A stretch of 64,000 bases of DNA from Selaginella tamariscina (GCA_003024785.1 PUQB01000281.1:124001-188000); one strand, 5' to 3'. Counted from the stretch's first letter, positions 11,900 through 24,110 are shown. Notes: a model not told the origin generated them from the letters alone. Numbers and translations are program-made.

Positions 11900-14650
11900 A
11901 AATGATCGTCATGAGGCAGTTGTTGATCAACTTAAGAAGGAGTATGCTGATCTTTTTGATTTCAACTTGTCGTTTGGAGCTAAGATCGCAACACGTCACC
12001 CTATTCCCACTAAGGATGTTAGGTCGATTAAGGTACATGTTCAACGTCAGTCACCGAAGGAGCTCAAAATCTTGCAGGCAATTGTTAAGGGATGTTAAAA
12101 AAAGGTGTTATCCAGAAGTCTCGAAGTCCTTAGGCGTGTGAACCTCATCTTGTGCTGAAGCCGGATGGGAGCACTCAGTTCTACATCGACTATTGCTCAT
12201 TAAACGATGTGACTATTTCGAATGTTTACTCACTTTCTCATATTGTAGATCTTCTTAATTGATTAAGGCAAAACCGTTAGTTCACTAAGCTAAATCTCAC
12301 ATCTAGATATTGGCAAGTTCTGATGGCTGACATGGACATTCCCAAGATTGCTTTTCGAACACCATTTGGCTTGTATGAGTTTCTGGTGATGCCTTTCAAT
12401 TTGAGCAATGCTGCAGCAACTTTTCAACGTATGATGGACGAGGTTTTTTATGATTGTCGGAGGTGATTGCCGACTTCATTGACAATTTTTTGATCAACTC
12501 AAAAGGAACATGGGAGAAATATGTCTGTGATGTATGCAAGGTTTTGGATTGGTTGTGAGAAGTTAGTTTGGAGATGAAGCAATCTAAGAATGTGTTTGGA
12601 TCCAAAACACCACTTATGTTGGTTATTGCATTTCTCGTAAAAGTTTGCAAGTCGATCCTGACAAACTTGTTGCAGTTTTGAAGTTCCCTACACCGAAGTG
12701 TGTGAATGATGTGCAACACTTTCTTGGCAAAGTATAATATCTTGGCTGTTTTTATGAATCATCTTTTGGATTGTACTGCACCATTGTAGGCATTGCTAAA
12801 GTCATTAACAACATCTCTTGTTTGGTCTAAGGATTGTGAGCAGGTGTTTGCAGATCTTAAGGAATTGTTGATGATTACTTCAGTTTTGATGTACCTTGAT
12901 TACACTCATCCTTTCGTCTTGAGTGTGGATGTTTTTGACATCGGTCTCGGAGGCATGTTAATGTAGGAGAGTATGAGTGTGCCTGGTCAACATCATCCCA
13001 TTGTGTACATCAGCTGTACAGTGTAGCCAGTAGAGGTGAACTACTCCATGATAGAGAAGGAGTGTTTAGCAATGGTTTAGGGTTTTAAGAAGCTCCTTGT
13101 TTACTTGCATGGTTCTTGGATGTTGTTGAAAGGCAATCATGTTGCAATCACTTCGTTGTTGAAACGAAAAAACTTGGTTGGTTGTACTACTTGATGGGCC
13201 TTGAAGCTTCAGATTTACGACTTCAAAGTTGTTCATCGCCTATAGAGTTCCATGGATGATGTTGACGCTCTTTTTCGAGCTCCTCTTCCACCTTCTTTTT
13301 CTTCTTTTATTTATGAGGAGCTAGTTGTTTTAATATCAATAGATTTTTTGGACAAGGATTTGGTATCATCAATAGTTATTGTGCTTAACATTTAGTGTCC
13401 GCAAGGTGCAGACTTTATTTGCCTTCTTTAGATGAGGTTTGGGAAATTTAAAAGGTTGAACTGTGGATTTGAAGGCTTTGTAATGGATTTGAATTTGAGA
13501 ATCCTGCATTGCTTATTAATAACTTGCCTTTAAGCACTTACATTTGAAATATCACATTTAAGATGACCTTTTTATTTTGTGGGGACTGATCTAAATGATT
13601 ATTTATTATTGGTGATGCCTTCGATTTTCATTCCATGCTTCTTCCACACTTACTAGGCACATGGGACATCGTCATGTGATTAAGAAGCTATGTAGATCTT
13701 TCTATTGGCCAAAGTTGTGAGGAGATGTGATTCAATATGTGTATAGTTGTGTGTTGTGCCAAGCTTGCAACACCCCCCTGTGTACTTCGGAAGGATGGTT
13801 GGAGTCCATTGAATTTTTCTGTCCATTTGAGTTGGTGGCATTTGATTTGATGAAGCCTTTTCTACAATCGATTGTTAGTAATAAGTATGTGATTATTGCT
13901 TCTGACTACTTAATTCGTTGGGTGAAAGTTGGTGCTCTTGTTAGTGTGACTACTTTTGTTGTTGGTTAGTTTCTCCTTAATCGGGTAGTGTTCTACCATT
14001 CTTGTCCGAAGCGAATTTTTTCAGATAATGGTCTTGCATTTATGATTGAGGCATTTTGTGTCTTGACATCTTGGTTAGGGATACACTACACTTTCATAAG
14101 TACTTATCATTCTTAGACAAATGATTTGGTAGAATGGCTTGTCAGGATAATCAAGGGATGATCGTGAAATACGCGAACTTTGATTGAGATGGTTATATGT
14201 CGTCTCTTCAATATGCTTATGTCATTGGAATATAGAGTTTTATTGGTACTTCACCATATAAGCTCTTATTTGATCATAACCCAGTGTTACCAACAAAGTT
14301 GGGTCTACCTTCTCGCTTGCCGTAAACTATTGACGCTAGGTCCTAGGATTAGTATTTGACAAGCATTTTTCCATTGATCTGAGCATAGTCTGCAGAACAC
14401 TTAAGCCGCATACAAGTGAGACAATAATGACGTTACAACTCTCATCATCATCCACATGTAGAGTACAAAGTGGATGAATTAGTGTTGATTCGTTTTTCCA
14501 AACTTACAATACATGGTTTAGCTAAAAGTCTCTTTGCTCAATGGAAAGGACCATATCGAGTGATGTGGCAAGTAGGGCCACAAGTTTATGAGGTTTGACA
14601 TGACATTCAACCTAATCCTCCAGAGATTGTATATAATTTAACGATTTAAG
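11900..14650 (+). pseudogene. pol remnant: RT, RNase H, integrase (gypsy A)
   Basis: Recognisable pieces in order are: KPDGSTQFYIDY (about 12160), a reverse-transcriptase palm block resembling FRTPFGLYEFLVMPF (about 12355) and FQRMMDEVF; a divergent YLDD equivalent FIDNFLI near 12478; an RNase H core FVLSVDVFDIGLGGMLM near 12915; the integrase zinc-binding HHCC region at 13680-13790; and the integrase core (LVAFDLMKPFLQSI...YVIIASDYL) at 13830-13920. Multiple stops and shifts interrupt every domain. Confidence 0.8.
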
Positions 14651-14786
14651 CGTTTTGTGCAATGGGGTTAAAAACAAGTTGTGCTGCCTACAGATTCACC
14701 AGTGCCTCCTTCTAATGTTCCTTAAATCTGGGCCCATCTACCAAAGAACCCTAACTACCTTCAATCCTTCCAAAAGAAGGGAACGA

Positions 14787-14942
14787 TGTAATGTCTTCGT
14801 GTACGACTACATACACACATATTATTGTTATTGTAGTAGGATTTTGATATCCATTGGATTGGTTTCAATCTAGACCACTCACTTTGATATATAAGGGTTT
14901 TGAACTAGTAATATATACACATTTTTATATTCCTATCTCTCA
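14787..14942 (+). repeat. 3' LTR of gypsy copy A
   Basis: It starts TGTAATG directly after a purine tract and ends near CTCTCA. It shares GATTTTGATATCCAT, TTGGTTTCAAT, GATATATAAGGG and ATATACACATTT with the other four LTRs. Confidence 0.65.
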
Positions 14943-15471
14943 AAGTATTTAATTTTGTCCTAATTTTTTCTTCATTTTTGTTGTTATTTATTTTAATCTC
15001 TATTTAATGTGCTATCTATTTTAATCTTTGTTTAATGATATGGTATAAACAGGGTTTAGGGTTTAGGGTTGACTTTGCTCATCGTTATCTTAAAACAGGA
15101 GATAATTGTAGAAAACGATATGTTTATTGAGTTATTAAATTTTTTAATATTTATATATGTTTTATTTAAATATATGCTATATTTGTCTTTTAGTTCTTAG
15201 TGTAAAGATGCTAAATAAATAATTAAATATTAATCGCAAACTATAAAAAAGGAAACAAGTCGATGCTTTCAAAAAGAATGGTCATTTTATATTTACATTT
15301 CAAAATTTTAAGCCATGTACTTTTATTATTTCCCACTACGAATTGTACTCATATAGGATGTAGAACATTTGTCTTATGCTCTGTAAAACACTATCTATCT
15401 TAATCACAGTTTTATGCCATGTACTTCCCACTATGAATTAATACATAAATATTTCTTTCTTTGCCAAAGCT
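14943..15471. other. AT-rich spacer, telomere-like repeat at 15052-15071
   Basis: No gene is seen. GGGTTTAGGGTTTAGGG (two to three telomere units) lies at 15052-15071. The same flank recurs at 55357-55700 (TTTAATTTTGTCCTAATTTT, then ATGGTATAAACAGGGTTTAG), showing that the spacer belongs to the duplicated block. Confidence 0.6.
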
Positions 15472-17137
15472 TTATAGTATATCAGTAAACTGCTGGTTAA
15501 TCTGCGGAATTAGCTCCAGGTGAGATTTTCTTGGTATAACAACACCAATTCCTTCACTCATGTCTATATCTTCGGGATGCATACCATCCGGTAAGCTCCA
15601 ATCGAAGACATTCAACAGGCTCCCCAGTGTAATATAAGCTTCTGCAAGTGCTAGCTGTGCCCCCGGACATATCCTCCTCCCTGAACCAAACGGAAGTAGC
15701 TCGTAGTGCTGCCCTCGTACATCTATAGAAGAATTCAAAAACCTGCAAATACGTATGCAGTGAGTACACACAATTCTAGATACACACACACACACACACC
15801 TGTCGGGATCAAACTTGAGTGGCTCCTCCCATACGGATGGATCCCTTCCAATGGCATAAGCGTTGATCATCAATCTTGTCTTAGCAGGTATGACATATCC
15901 GAGAACCGTACATTCTTCGGTGGACTCATGGGGAAGCATAAGAGGTGTTGGCGGGTGAAGTCTAAGAGTCTCCTTAACAATCGCTTGCAGATAATTCATC
16001 TTGGGGATATCTTCTTCTTCCAAATGTCTCTTTCTTCCTGTAATTCATTATTTACTAAATATTTAAATAATATTAGTATGTATTTACATGATCAGTGTTA
16101 TTAATGTACCCGTGACTTCCTCTAGCTCCTCTTGCGCCTTTCTAAGTAGCACTGGATTCCTTAGAAGCTCTGCCATAGCCCATTCGACTAACAAAGCAGT
16201 GGTGTCGCTTCCTGCCACAAGCATGTCCTGTGGAAACTCTAATTAGCTAGTTATTCTTGATTAGTAAAGTACTTACAATGGCGACTCCCTTCATGGCAAG
16301 CTTTGTTACAGAACCATCTCTTGTTAAATTAAGCATGATATCTATGAAATCTTTGGATTTCCGGTCTTGATTTGCTTCATGTTCATTGATCTCGTGCTCT
16401 AGAAAGGCGTCCATTTCTCTATGGAGTGCATCAAGTTTCCTAACAGCGAACGTGTCCATCCACCTGAAGTAAGGCTGCACGTCCCCAACATACACCTTCG
16501 CACCCAGCGAGAGCGCCTCAAGGTAGTTCTTCTTAAACTGCAACGCACGCTTCTTGTCGCCAGCGTCAGAGACAGTCGAGAAGCTTTTGCTGAAGCAGAT
16601 TTTCATGATGTAGTTGAGTGTAAGGTCGCCTAGCTTTACCGAGAGGTCGACTTTCTCGCCATTAAGAGCGTAGCGAGAGAGATCGGATAAGAAATGCATA
16701 AGCTCCGTCTTCCTTGTGCTCTGGAAGAGATTGACTTGCTTACTAGTGAATAGCTCGAGGTTACTTATCTTTCTCATGTTCTTCCAGTGCTCCCCGTACG
16801 GTGCCCACACTATGTCGTGCGGTTGATACGTCAGCCGGATGGCTTGCAAGTTGTAAGGCCTCGATGCGAAAACGTGATCATGCACTTTGAGAACCTCCCT
16901 TGCAGTGCTTGCAGAGGAAGCCACAATAGCGTTAGCCGAGCCGAGCTTCAGGAACATGAAATCTCCGTGTTTCCTCGCCAGCTCGAGTAAAGAACGATGT
17001 GGAGCTTTGCCCATGAGATGCAGATGCCCGAATATCGGAACCGGCCAGCCAGGAGAAGGTGGCAGCTTGTGCTTTCGAGGATACAATGCATAACAAAGTG
17101 TAAGTATTAGCAATCCTAGAAGAAGAAGAAGCTCCAT
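15472..17137 (-). CDS. Cytochrome P450, CYP71 clan, copy 1 (intact)
   Basis: Four exons (17137-16277, 16227-16110, 16037-15800, 15742-15472) join in frame to a 495-residue protein, normal for plant P450s. A hydrophobic N-terminal anchor (about residues 2-19) is followed by the proline-rich hinge PPSPGWPVPIFG, so it should sit on the ER membrane. The I-helix oxygen-binding motif AGSDTT is at 292-297, the K-helix ETLR at 349-352, FDPDR at about 402-406 and the heme-binding FGSGRRICPG with cysteine 431. This is a heme monooxygenase using NADPH-P450 reductase. Its sequence style is that of CYP71-clan enzymes of secondary metabolism (phenylpropanoid or flavonoid hydroxylase-like); the substrate is not deducible. 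The third intron begins in a GT microsatellite. Exon 1 is unusually long and carries over half the protein. A TTTAAATAG TATA-like box lies about 25-40 bp upstream of the start. A near-identical broken copy lies at 55996-57629. Confidence 0.93.
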
Positions 17138-17205
17138 GGCTGTTGTGGATGTGTGCTCTCTATGAGCTCTATTTAAAGTGGTAATGAACCTTCCTTTGAT
17201 CATCC

Positions 17206-17705
17206 TGAAATTAGTAAATGGTGAAAATCTCTTGTACGTGGGTGTGCGTATGTGTGGTGCGTGAAGGTGAGACGTGATTGCATGTTACTGTTTTTAGATT
17301 GACCCTTTCACTGGTCATTTCTTTGCACGTAAGGATGTCCGACATTCTATGTAGAAATGTGGTTGTATGTCAAAATGTAAAGATAAGTTTGACAAACTGC
17401 ATGTAACAAACTCAAAGTCAATTATATTGCTTGTCCCAAGGATGCTGCGCGTAAAAATGACCTATACATGATCTCACTTTTGACTACTGTTTGTACGAAA
17501 GCCCTAATTATGACCGACACGTGATCCTCCCATCCAGATCGTATTTCTCTAGGTACAGTCAGAATCAATGAATGCATAATATATGGATTTTTCAAATAAT
17601 ATGTGCAGGATATCCAGGACGTATTCAACATGCATCTTTTTAATATACAATTTATGTGATCAAGTTGCACGTACAATTTGCACAACGACAAGTTCGCACT
17701 TTGCT
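17206..17705. other. Spacer between P450 copy 1 and PPR fragment
   Basis: No gene is seen. It is closely similar to 57690-58290 (shared GGATGCTGCGCGTAAAAATGAC and ATCCAGGACGTATTCAACAT), with small indels, and so is part of the duplicated block. Confidence 0.6.
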
Positions 17706-18138
17706 AGTTGTGGGCATACATGTTGGCCAACAGCACGAGTGACGAGCTATTGTCCGGGTCAAGATGAAGAACCTTTCCAGTTCTTTGGGATGCCCGAACC
17801 AAGTCTTGCTGCGTTCTACACGAGCCAATAAAGCTCATCAAAGCTGCACTGTCCGCCTCGAAAGGCATGTTCTCAACGAGATCCTGAGCATCAAGAAGCC
17901 TCCCACACTGCCCAGTATATCAACCATACAACAGTAGTGATCCACCATCACCGAAACACTGCAGTCTTGCAACATACTAACAAAGAAAACCCTTGCCTTT
18001 TGCGGCTTATCACCGTGGCTAAACACACTAAGCACGCATGTCAGTGTGGCTTTGTTGGGTTTACCACCCTCCAAGTTTAGCTCGTGTGTTAGTTCTATAG
18101 CTTCCTTGATACGCCCAATATGGGCATATGCATCAACC
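17706..18138 (-). pseudogene. 3' fragment of a PPR gene, truncated by a retrotransposon junction
   Basis: Read on the minus strand, this is the C-terminal end of a PLS-class PPR protein: HIGRIKEAIELTHELNLEGG, a post-PPR repeat (ATLTCVLSVFSHG), DHYCCMVDILG and the E-motif-like tail. It matches 58302-58740 of the longer PPR gene. Homology stops abruptly near 18138, where the sequence becomes gypsy pol (TCGATCCTGACAAACT). More than 300 codons of the 5' side are missing, and there is a frame break near GCGTTCTACACG. It should be non-functional. Confidence 0.8.
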
Positions 18139-19581
18139 AAGTCGATCCTGACAAACTCGTGGCAATTTTAAAGTTTCCTACATTGAAGTGTGTGAACGAT
18201 GTATAACGCTTTCTTAGCAAGGTACAATATTTTGGCCGTTTTGTGGATCATCTTTCAGATCGTATTATACCATTGCGAGCGTTATTAAAATTGTTAACAT
18301 CATCTTTTGTCTGGTTTAAGAATTTCAAACAAGCGTTTGCAGATCTTAAAGAGATGTTGACAACTCCTTTAGTTTTGATGTACCCTAGTTACACTTGTCC
18401 CTTTATCTTGGGCGTGGATGCTTCTAACATTGGACTTGGGGGCATATTGATGTAGGAGAGTACGAGTGTACTTGGTCAAAGACATCCCATTGTGTACATT
18501 AATCGTACGTTGCAGCCAGCATAGGTGAATTGCTCCATGATAGGGAAGGAGTGTTTAGCAGCAGTTTGGGGTTTTGAGAAGCTCCATGACTACTTGGACG
18601 CTATTGGAAGGCGATCATGCTGTAGTCATTTCATTACTGAAGCGAAAGAATTTGGTTTGGTTGTACTGCTGAGTGGGCTTTGAAGCTTTAGATTTACAAT
18701 TTTCAAGGTTGTTCGTCGCCCAGAGAGTTCCATGGTTAATGCTGATGCTCTTTCTTGAGCTCCTCTTTCACCTTCTTTCTCTTTTTCTGTTCCTAAAGAG
18801 CTAGTTGTTTCAACATCAATCAATTTTCTGGACAAGGATTCAATACCATTAATAGTTGCTGTGTTTGACATTCAATATCTACAAGGTGTAGAGTTTAGAT
18901 TTGCCGTCTTTGAATGAGGTTCGAAAAGTTCAAAAGGTTAAGTTATGGATTCGACGGCTTTGTGATGGGTTGAGAATCCTACATTATTTGCTTTTCAAGC
19001 ACTTACATTCGCAATATCGCTTTCAAGACGACCTTCTTTATTTTGTGGGGACTGATCCAGATAATCATTTGCAGTTGGTGGTGCTTTCGATCTTTGTTCC
19101 ACGCTTACCATGACTCCCTTGTTCTCGACGGGCACATGGTACATCGTCATGTGATTGAGAAGCTGCGTAAATCTTTTTATTGGCCAGAGTTGCGAAGAGA
19201 TGTGATTCGATATGTGCGTAGTTGTGTAAGTGTCAAGCTCGCAATACTCCCCCATGTACTTCGAAAGGACAATTGGAGTTAATTGTAATTTCTTGTCCGT
19301 TTGAGTTGGTGACGTTTGATTTGATGAGACCTTTTTTACAATCGATTGTTGGCAATGAGTACGTTATTATTACTTCTGACTACCTAACTTGTTGGGTGGA
19401 AGTTGGTGCTCTTGCTAATGTGACTACCTTTGCTGTTGGTTAGTTTCTCCTTACTTGAGTTGTGTTCTAGCATTCTTGTCCTGAGCAGATTCTCTTAGAT
19501 AATGGTCCTACATTTATGGCTAAAGCATTTCATGTCTTGACATTTCAGCTGGGGATACATCACACCTTCATAAGTACTTAT
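18139..19581 (+). mobile_element. Gypsy copy C, left part (RNase H to integrase)
   Basis: A decayed pol fragment of the same family as copies A and B. It starts inside the reverse transcriptase/RNase H junction and runs through the RNase H core (FILGVDASNIGLGGILM, 18405-18455), the integrase zinc region (19140-19270) and integrase core (19300-19440). It ends at AGTACTTAT (19573-19581), where a large TIR element has inserted. The remainder resumes at 39386. Its 5' LTR, gag and most of RT are absent; the break coincides with the PPR junction. Confidence 0.85.
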
Positions 19582-19608
19582 ATGCACGTTGTAACTAAAA
19601 TGGGCATG
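19582..19608 (+). repeat. Left terminal inverted repeat
   Basis: 27 bp beginning ATGCACGTTGTAAC and ending TGGGCATG. It matches the complement of 39355-39381 at 25 of 27 positions (differences at positions 4 and 6). It is preceded by TTAT. Confidence 0.88.
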
Positions 19609-19789
19609 ATACGTGAAAATGGGAATATAAAATAAATTACTAATTAATACTTAAGTTTTAATTATTAATTAATCATTTAATTAATATGTAATTAAGCCTT
19701 AAATATTAATTAATTAATTAATTAATCCTTCAATAACCACTAAACATAATTACAAATGAAATCATTTCCTTATCAACATGTTAATTTAT

Positions 19790-20972
19790 TTATAAATACT
19801 TTTTCCTAACATACAGAGAAATCTTCATTTTGTCTAAATCATCACTCTCCGGATTAATCAAATCATTTTGGTCAATATCTTGATGTTGTTGCCACCACCT
19901 AACACTCTCACGAATGCAATTGGGAGTTGCCATCCTTGTTAATACATAAGATGTAATAAGACCAGGTCTGCATAAAGGCTCATCTAAAAATGACGTTCCT
20001 TAAGAATAATATTATAAAGCGCCCGGTTGCTATCCTTCATTTTATAAAATTCAAAATCACGAGAAAGAAAAGCTTCAGGAAATGTTTGATACGGTGGATA
20101 CTGCTCACAAAAATTTTCGAGATTCTTCTTTCTGAGGCACGTATCCAAGTAGTTCACTAGCTCATCCATGATATCGTATCAGAATATGGATCGAAAGTGA
20201 TTGGATGAATACAAGCAATGTTTTGGTTGAGCATAGCCTTCTGAGGAGAGTCGTCTACCACTAAGATATGTGCATTCTTCATTATCCTTAAGCGACTGAT
20301 CTCCCCATGAGTCCCAATTATTCTTTCATTCTTGAAGAAGTATGGCTTGCTTTCCTTTCTTATATTGTGAAATTCGAGAGGTTTATAACATATTCGCTGG
20401 TCAAAAATCCAATCTTTACGAATCACCTCTTCTGCAACACTACAATGTTTCTTAAGCAAATTCAACAGCGGTGTTAAGTTATGAATCTGCATGCATGACC
20501 AAATCCCCACAAGCGCACCCATCTCCTTAAGCTTTTGAAAGAGACGATCCAACCCTGGACGAAAAATAATATCATATCGAAATTTACCATGACAAGGAAT
20601 GAAATCTCCTTGTTTGATTTCTTTTTTCCTATCCTCGGGCCTTTGTCGATGAAGCAGAACACCATTGACATCCAACAACACAATATGGCCATGAGTAACA
20701 TGGATAGCGTTGCCTCTTGAATACTTTGCAAATCACTTGTTTGCTCCCTTTCACATTTATCGTTGCACTATCTCGTTGCCTATCCCTTCATCATTTAATT
20801 GTACATCATCCTTACAAGATTCAGATATTGCATGCGCTGAAGAAATTGATTTCGGAACTGAAGCCAATAAAAATGATGATGAAAAAACTGAAGTGGCCCC
20901 CATGGTAACGATGTTTTGAGCTGCATTATTATCCATTTCCTGCATGAACTCTGTCATTCTGACATGTGGCAC
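19790..20972 (-). pseudogene. FCP1/HAD-type phosphatase-like gene of the TIR element
   Basis: The main frame (20681-20157) reads as a HAD-fold domain of the FCP1/NIF type: LLDVNGVLLHR at the start (first motif, with asparagine at the second acidic position), GIWSCM (second motif), WIFDQRICY, and LVVDDSPQKAMLN (last motif, DD metal ligands). The C-terminal part continues in other frames at 20169-19984 (DELVNYLDTCL) and on to a stop at about 19790 (CRPGLITSYVLTRM). A candidate N-terminal segment lies at 20972-20757. At least three frame changes are needed, several next to short homopolymers (for example the T run at 19984-19990). Loss of the second catalytic aspartate suggests altered or absent phosphatase activity, though DxN variants exist in HAD-like plant proteins. 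It is the first gene inside the left end of the element. A role in transposition is unknown. Confidence 0.65.
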
Positions 20973-21225
20973 AAGAAATTGTCGCCAAACCCCTCTCTTA
21001 CCTCATGCCAATGCTGAAAATCCATGTTCTCAATGTTTCATTACATCTGCAAAATGATAATTAGCTGACCTTAAAATTATCAAGGTATATTATTTACCTT
21101 GTTAATGTGTGACCCATGTTTGAACTAAAAGCTTCATTAATCCTTGAGAATTTATTTTCTGTACAAATATAAACGAAATATACAAAAATGCCTTATGTTA
21201 CACTCATTTACAACTATTCGTCACT

Positions 21226-24110
21226 CTAAGAACTCATTAACAATTCTTCTTCGCTATTACCTTCTGAGTGAGGCGAAGAAGGTCTAAGCCGCTTGTGAGA
21301 TGGTTCAAGATCTTCTGTATCTTCTATTGATGTTTCCATGGGTAATGGAGTGTGAATGTTCTGTACTCCTCGAGATAACTTCCGGTCTAATATCTGATTG
21401 AAGTTCGTCCTCAGACTCCGACATTGAACCAGATTCGTCTTCAGAGCTATCGCACTTATCGGAGGGAACTTTCTCAAATACTCCTTTATGGATTCGTTGG
21501 GGTAGTCAGTTGAGAACCTATCTATCCACTTGTTCAGGTCCTCAACCATGGTCTTATCCTTTTCAACGGCAAACACACATGTATCCCGAAGGTAACACTC
21601 CTTCAAGACGGACCCCCTAGTGCAGTAGTCAAAAAACGCATCACTGTGAGGACCCCTGATCAAGTTGACGATGCTCCGTGCCGCTTGACTTGTGATGTTT
21701 GGATAACGTACATTGCCGAATACGTCACTCTCAGCTATCGGTGTATCGGATGGAGGTTCAGGGCCGTTGGAGTGCAAACAGATGCCTGGCCAGTCATTTG
21801 GAAGTTTGAAACTGTTTGGCGCATTCCTAACAACCAAGTGAACAACCGAATCAATGCACTTCGGATCAGCATCATTCATATAAAATCCTGTCCAACGATG
21901 TTTATTCCTCTTGGCAAAGGAGAAGGCAAAGGTATCGGTGACATGAGCAAGAATCAAGAAATAAATACCTGAAAACTAGTATCAGTCAAGAGTGCAAGTA
22001 TGAATTCAATAATAAATACCTTCTTTGTACATGCTTGCACGGCTAAGTTTCTCCACCAAATCCTCTAGTGTCCTGTCTGTCGAAGGATTTTTTGACACCC
22101 GCCGATCCATCACGAACAATTGAAACGGTTTCCTACAAGCAGTGATGGTACCCCATAAAGTCTCCGAATCCAACAACAAACATCTGTAGGGCTTGTCGTG
22201 ATTCGTAGCATCCTCCTTTATAAGGTTCAACTCGGTTCTCCGCTGAAGGACTGCCATAAGAGAAGGCGTCATCGCAATGTTCTCCTTCTTGGCGTTGGCG
22301 TGCAATAGATTCTTGCCCAGATCTTCCGATTGATTCACCCATTCGACAAGCATATCATCATTTGTCACATGCAAATATTTGCTGACCTCTTCGTATGTTG
22401 AAGCCGAAATCCAACCCAGTTTGTGGCAGTGTATTCCCAACCACTCCTTGAAGTGCCTGACCGTCTTCAACTCCATTGCCTTGAGATGAAAAGGAGAGGT
22501 GGGGCTGTTTGTTAATGTAATTTGCCATCAATCACCAAATCAGCCAAGACTTTCTCCTCCATCGTTGTTCCATTTAAAGGCTTCAACCATGTGAGCTTGA
22601 AATCGTTGTCTACATCCTTTATAGATTGAACAGACTTAGCCTTCGGCGTCTTACTGGGTTTCTTTGCAGACTTCTCTGAGGGCTCCACTTCACTTGTCTG
22701 CTTCTTCTTCAGTGTTCCTTTTGCAAAGGATTCCATAATCCCCAACCATTTAAAGATCCTATCCTCGGGACAAGAAATCAACATCATCAAAAAGGATGTT
22801 TCCTTCCCGCCCACACTGGGCAAAATCAACTGCTACAATTTCTTCAACTCTCTAAAAAAAAGACAGATTAATATACCGCGAGATAAATCCCGCCCAAACA
22901 ATTTGCTTACCCGGTAGTCCGCAGATTGTGTATTCCCTGTAGTAGCTCTTTGTGGTCGCTGAAGAGATTCCCACACACTCGTGTGTGTTTGAACTTCTCC
23001 ATATTTTGCTGTGTAGTGGTTGGTGTCTGCAGCGTCCCATTCCGCCGATAACTTATGGTACTGCTCGATTGTGAGATTCGGCTTCGCTAAAAACGCCGAT
23101 CTTTTTGTCAGCTTCTCACGGGTATGCTCGGAAAGTTTTGTTGCCATCGTTCCTTTGTTGTGTTCGTCGAGAAGTCGTTGGGCTGCCGTTATTGTGTGCT
23201 GGCCACTAATGATGTAGTACTTGATGATTTTCTATTCTCCGTCTGAACCTTCCTCATTTGTTCCGGTGTTGTGATCCACACTTTGTCAGCGCCTTTGTTT
23301 CTCTCGTAGTATGCGCACAAAACAATTATGTGGAACGGTGTAAGAATTGTCGTCCTTCATCTTCTCCATGAGCTCAGCTACACGTTCCTGATTGAGTGGC
23401 CTGTAATTGAAGTTTGGGTTGACGCTGCAATACTTAACCCTACACTCGTAAATCCTATCATCCAACATCATTTCCTTGTGGCTTATTGCAGCATGGGACG
23501 CCACAGGTGCAGCTGACAAAACGAGATTTTCTTCTACGATCCGAATCAACATGTGTGATCCCCGATTGATGCTGTTCTAATGTTCTCGGCACACTCTTCC
23601 AGCTCCCGAAATTTGCTAAGCAAATTGAACGTGATCTGTAAAACCTGAGACCAAGCCACCCTCTCAATCTCCTTATGATGTCGCTGTGTTCTTCTTCAAT
23701 GTGAAGAGAAGATTGCTCCACTTGTGATTTTTGTATTGTGAAGCAATATCTCTGAGAATACACCTACTCGATGAGTCTGAAGATCTTCGAAGTAACATCC
23801 AGTTGGATCCCCTCCATAGATGGGCTTTCGTTGAGTTGAAGAAGAACTCCACGGTCAACATCATTAGTGAACACGTGAACGTCATTATCCACAAGTCGAC
23901 AAAACCACCCGAAATTAATGTTGTAACTGGCGACCTCTGGATCCGAGAACGTGACATTGGATGGAACAAGGCATATGTGTCGAGCATCGTCAATCTGGGT
24001 TGCAGCATGCTTTCGGATGCTTGACTAGCACACCCACTTTCCATTGTTTTGCTTGTCCATGCGATGTGACAGAGGTTAGTTTGACAGCAACCATGGTTGT
24101 TCCAATGCGC
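21226..24110 (-). CDS. ParB-like plus methyltransferase-like protein of the TIR element (several frame breaks)
   Basis: A multi-segment minus-strand coding region of roughly 850-900 residues. From the N-terminus: a segment at 24000-23777 (DDARHICLVPSN...IFRLIE); an intron with GTAGGT donor; a helical segment at 23705-23570; a ParB/sulfiredoxin-like block with NYRPLNQERVAELMEKM (about 23405-23355) and, after frame changes, KYYIISGQHTITAAQRLLDE (about 23223-23164); then 23147-22903, an 80-90-bp intron, 22838-22512 (lysine-rich), 22476-22018, an intron of about 58 bp with clean GT-AG frame restoration, and 21957-21226. The last part resembles a beta-class amino-methyltransferase: QLFVMDRRVS at the place of a DPPY motif (about 22125-22090), then GIYFLILAH, then FFDYCTRGSVLKECYLR...VFAVEKD like the FxGxG/E-x-D motif I (about 21640-21560). 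The DPPY and glycine residues are degenerate. Family calls are by eye. The C-terminus is rich in Ser/Glu with a KRLRP basic stretch. Confidence 0.55.

Larger units (their letters stand above)
10101..14942 (+). mobile_element. Decayed Ty3/gypsy retrotransposon, copy A
   Basis: This is a full-length but heavily mutated element: 5' LTR about 10101-10271, 3' LTR about 14787-14942. The short LTRs share GTGTACG, CATACTATTA/TATTATTGTT, TTTTGATATCCAT, TGGTTTCAAT and TATATAAG. A purine-rich tract (AAAAGAAGGGAACGA) directly precedes the 3' LTR. Internal order is gag, zinc knuckle, reverse transcriptase, RNase H, integrase, which is the Ty3/gypsy order. Stops and frame breaks occur throughout, so it cannot encode its own proteins. 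Two relatives lie in the window (18139-40195, interrupted, and 50552-55356). Confidence 0.85.

Noticed and set aside
16421..17093. Plus-strand frames across P450 exon 1 (and at 57283-57604)
   Set aside because: Antisense shadows present in both P450 copies; no domain.
19578..19581. piggyBac/Kolobok-type TTAA target site
   Set aside because: The duplicated target is TTAT, not TTAA, and no piggyBac or Kolobok transposase is present.
23731..24024. Plus-strand frame MYCEAISLRIHLL
   Set aside because: It is antisense to the ParB-like gene; the minus-strand frame has splice-consistent, protein-like sequence continuing into the next exons.
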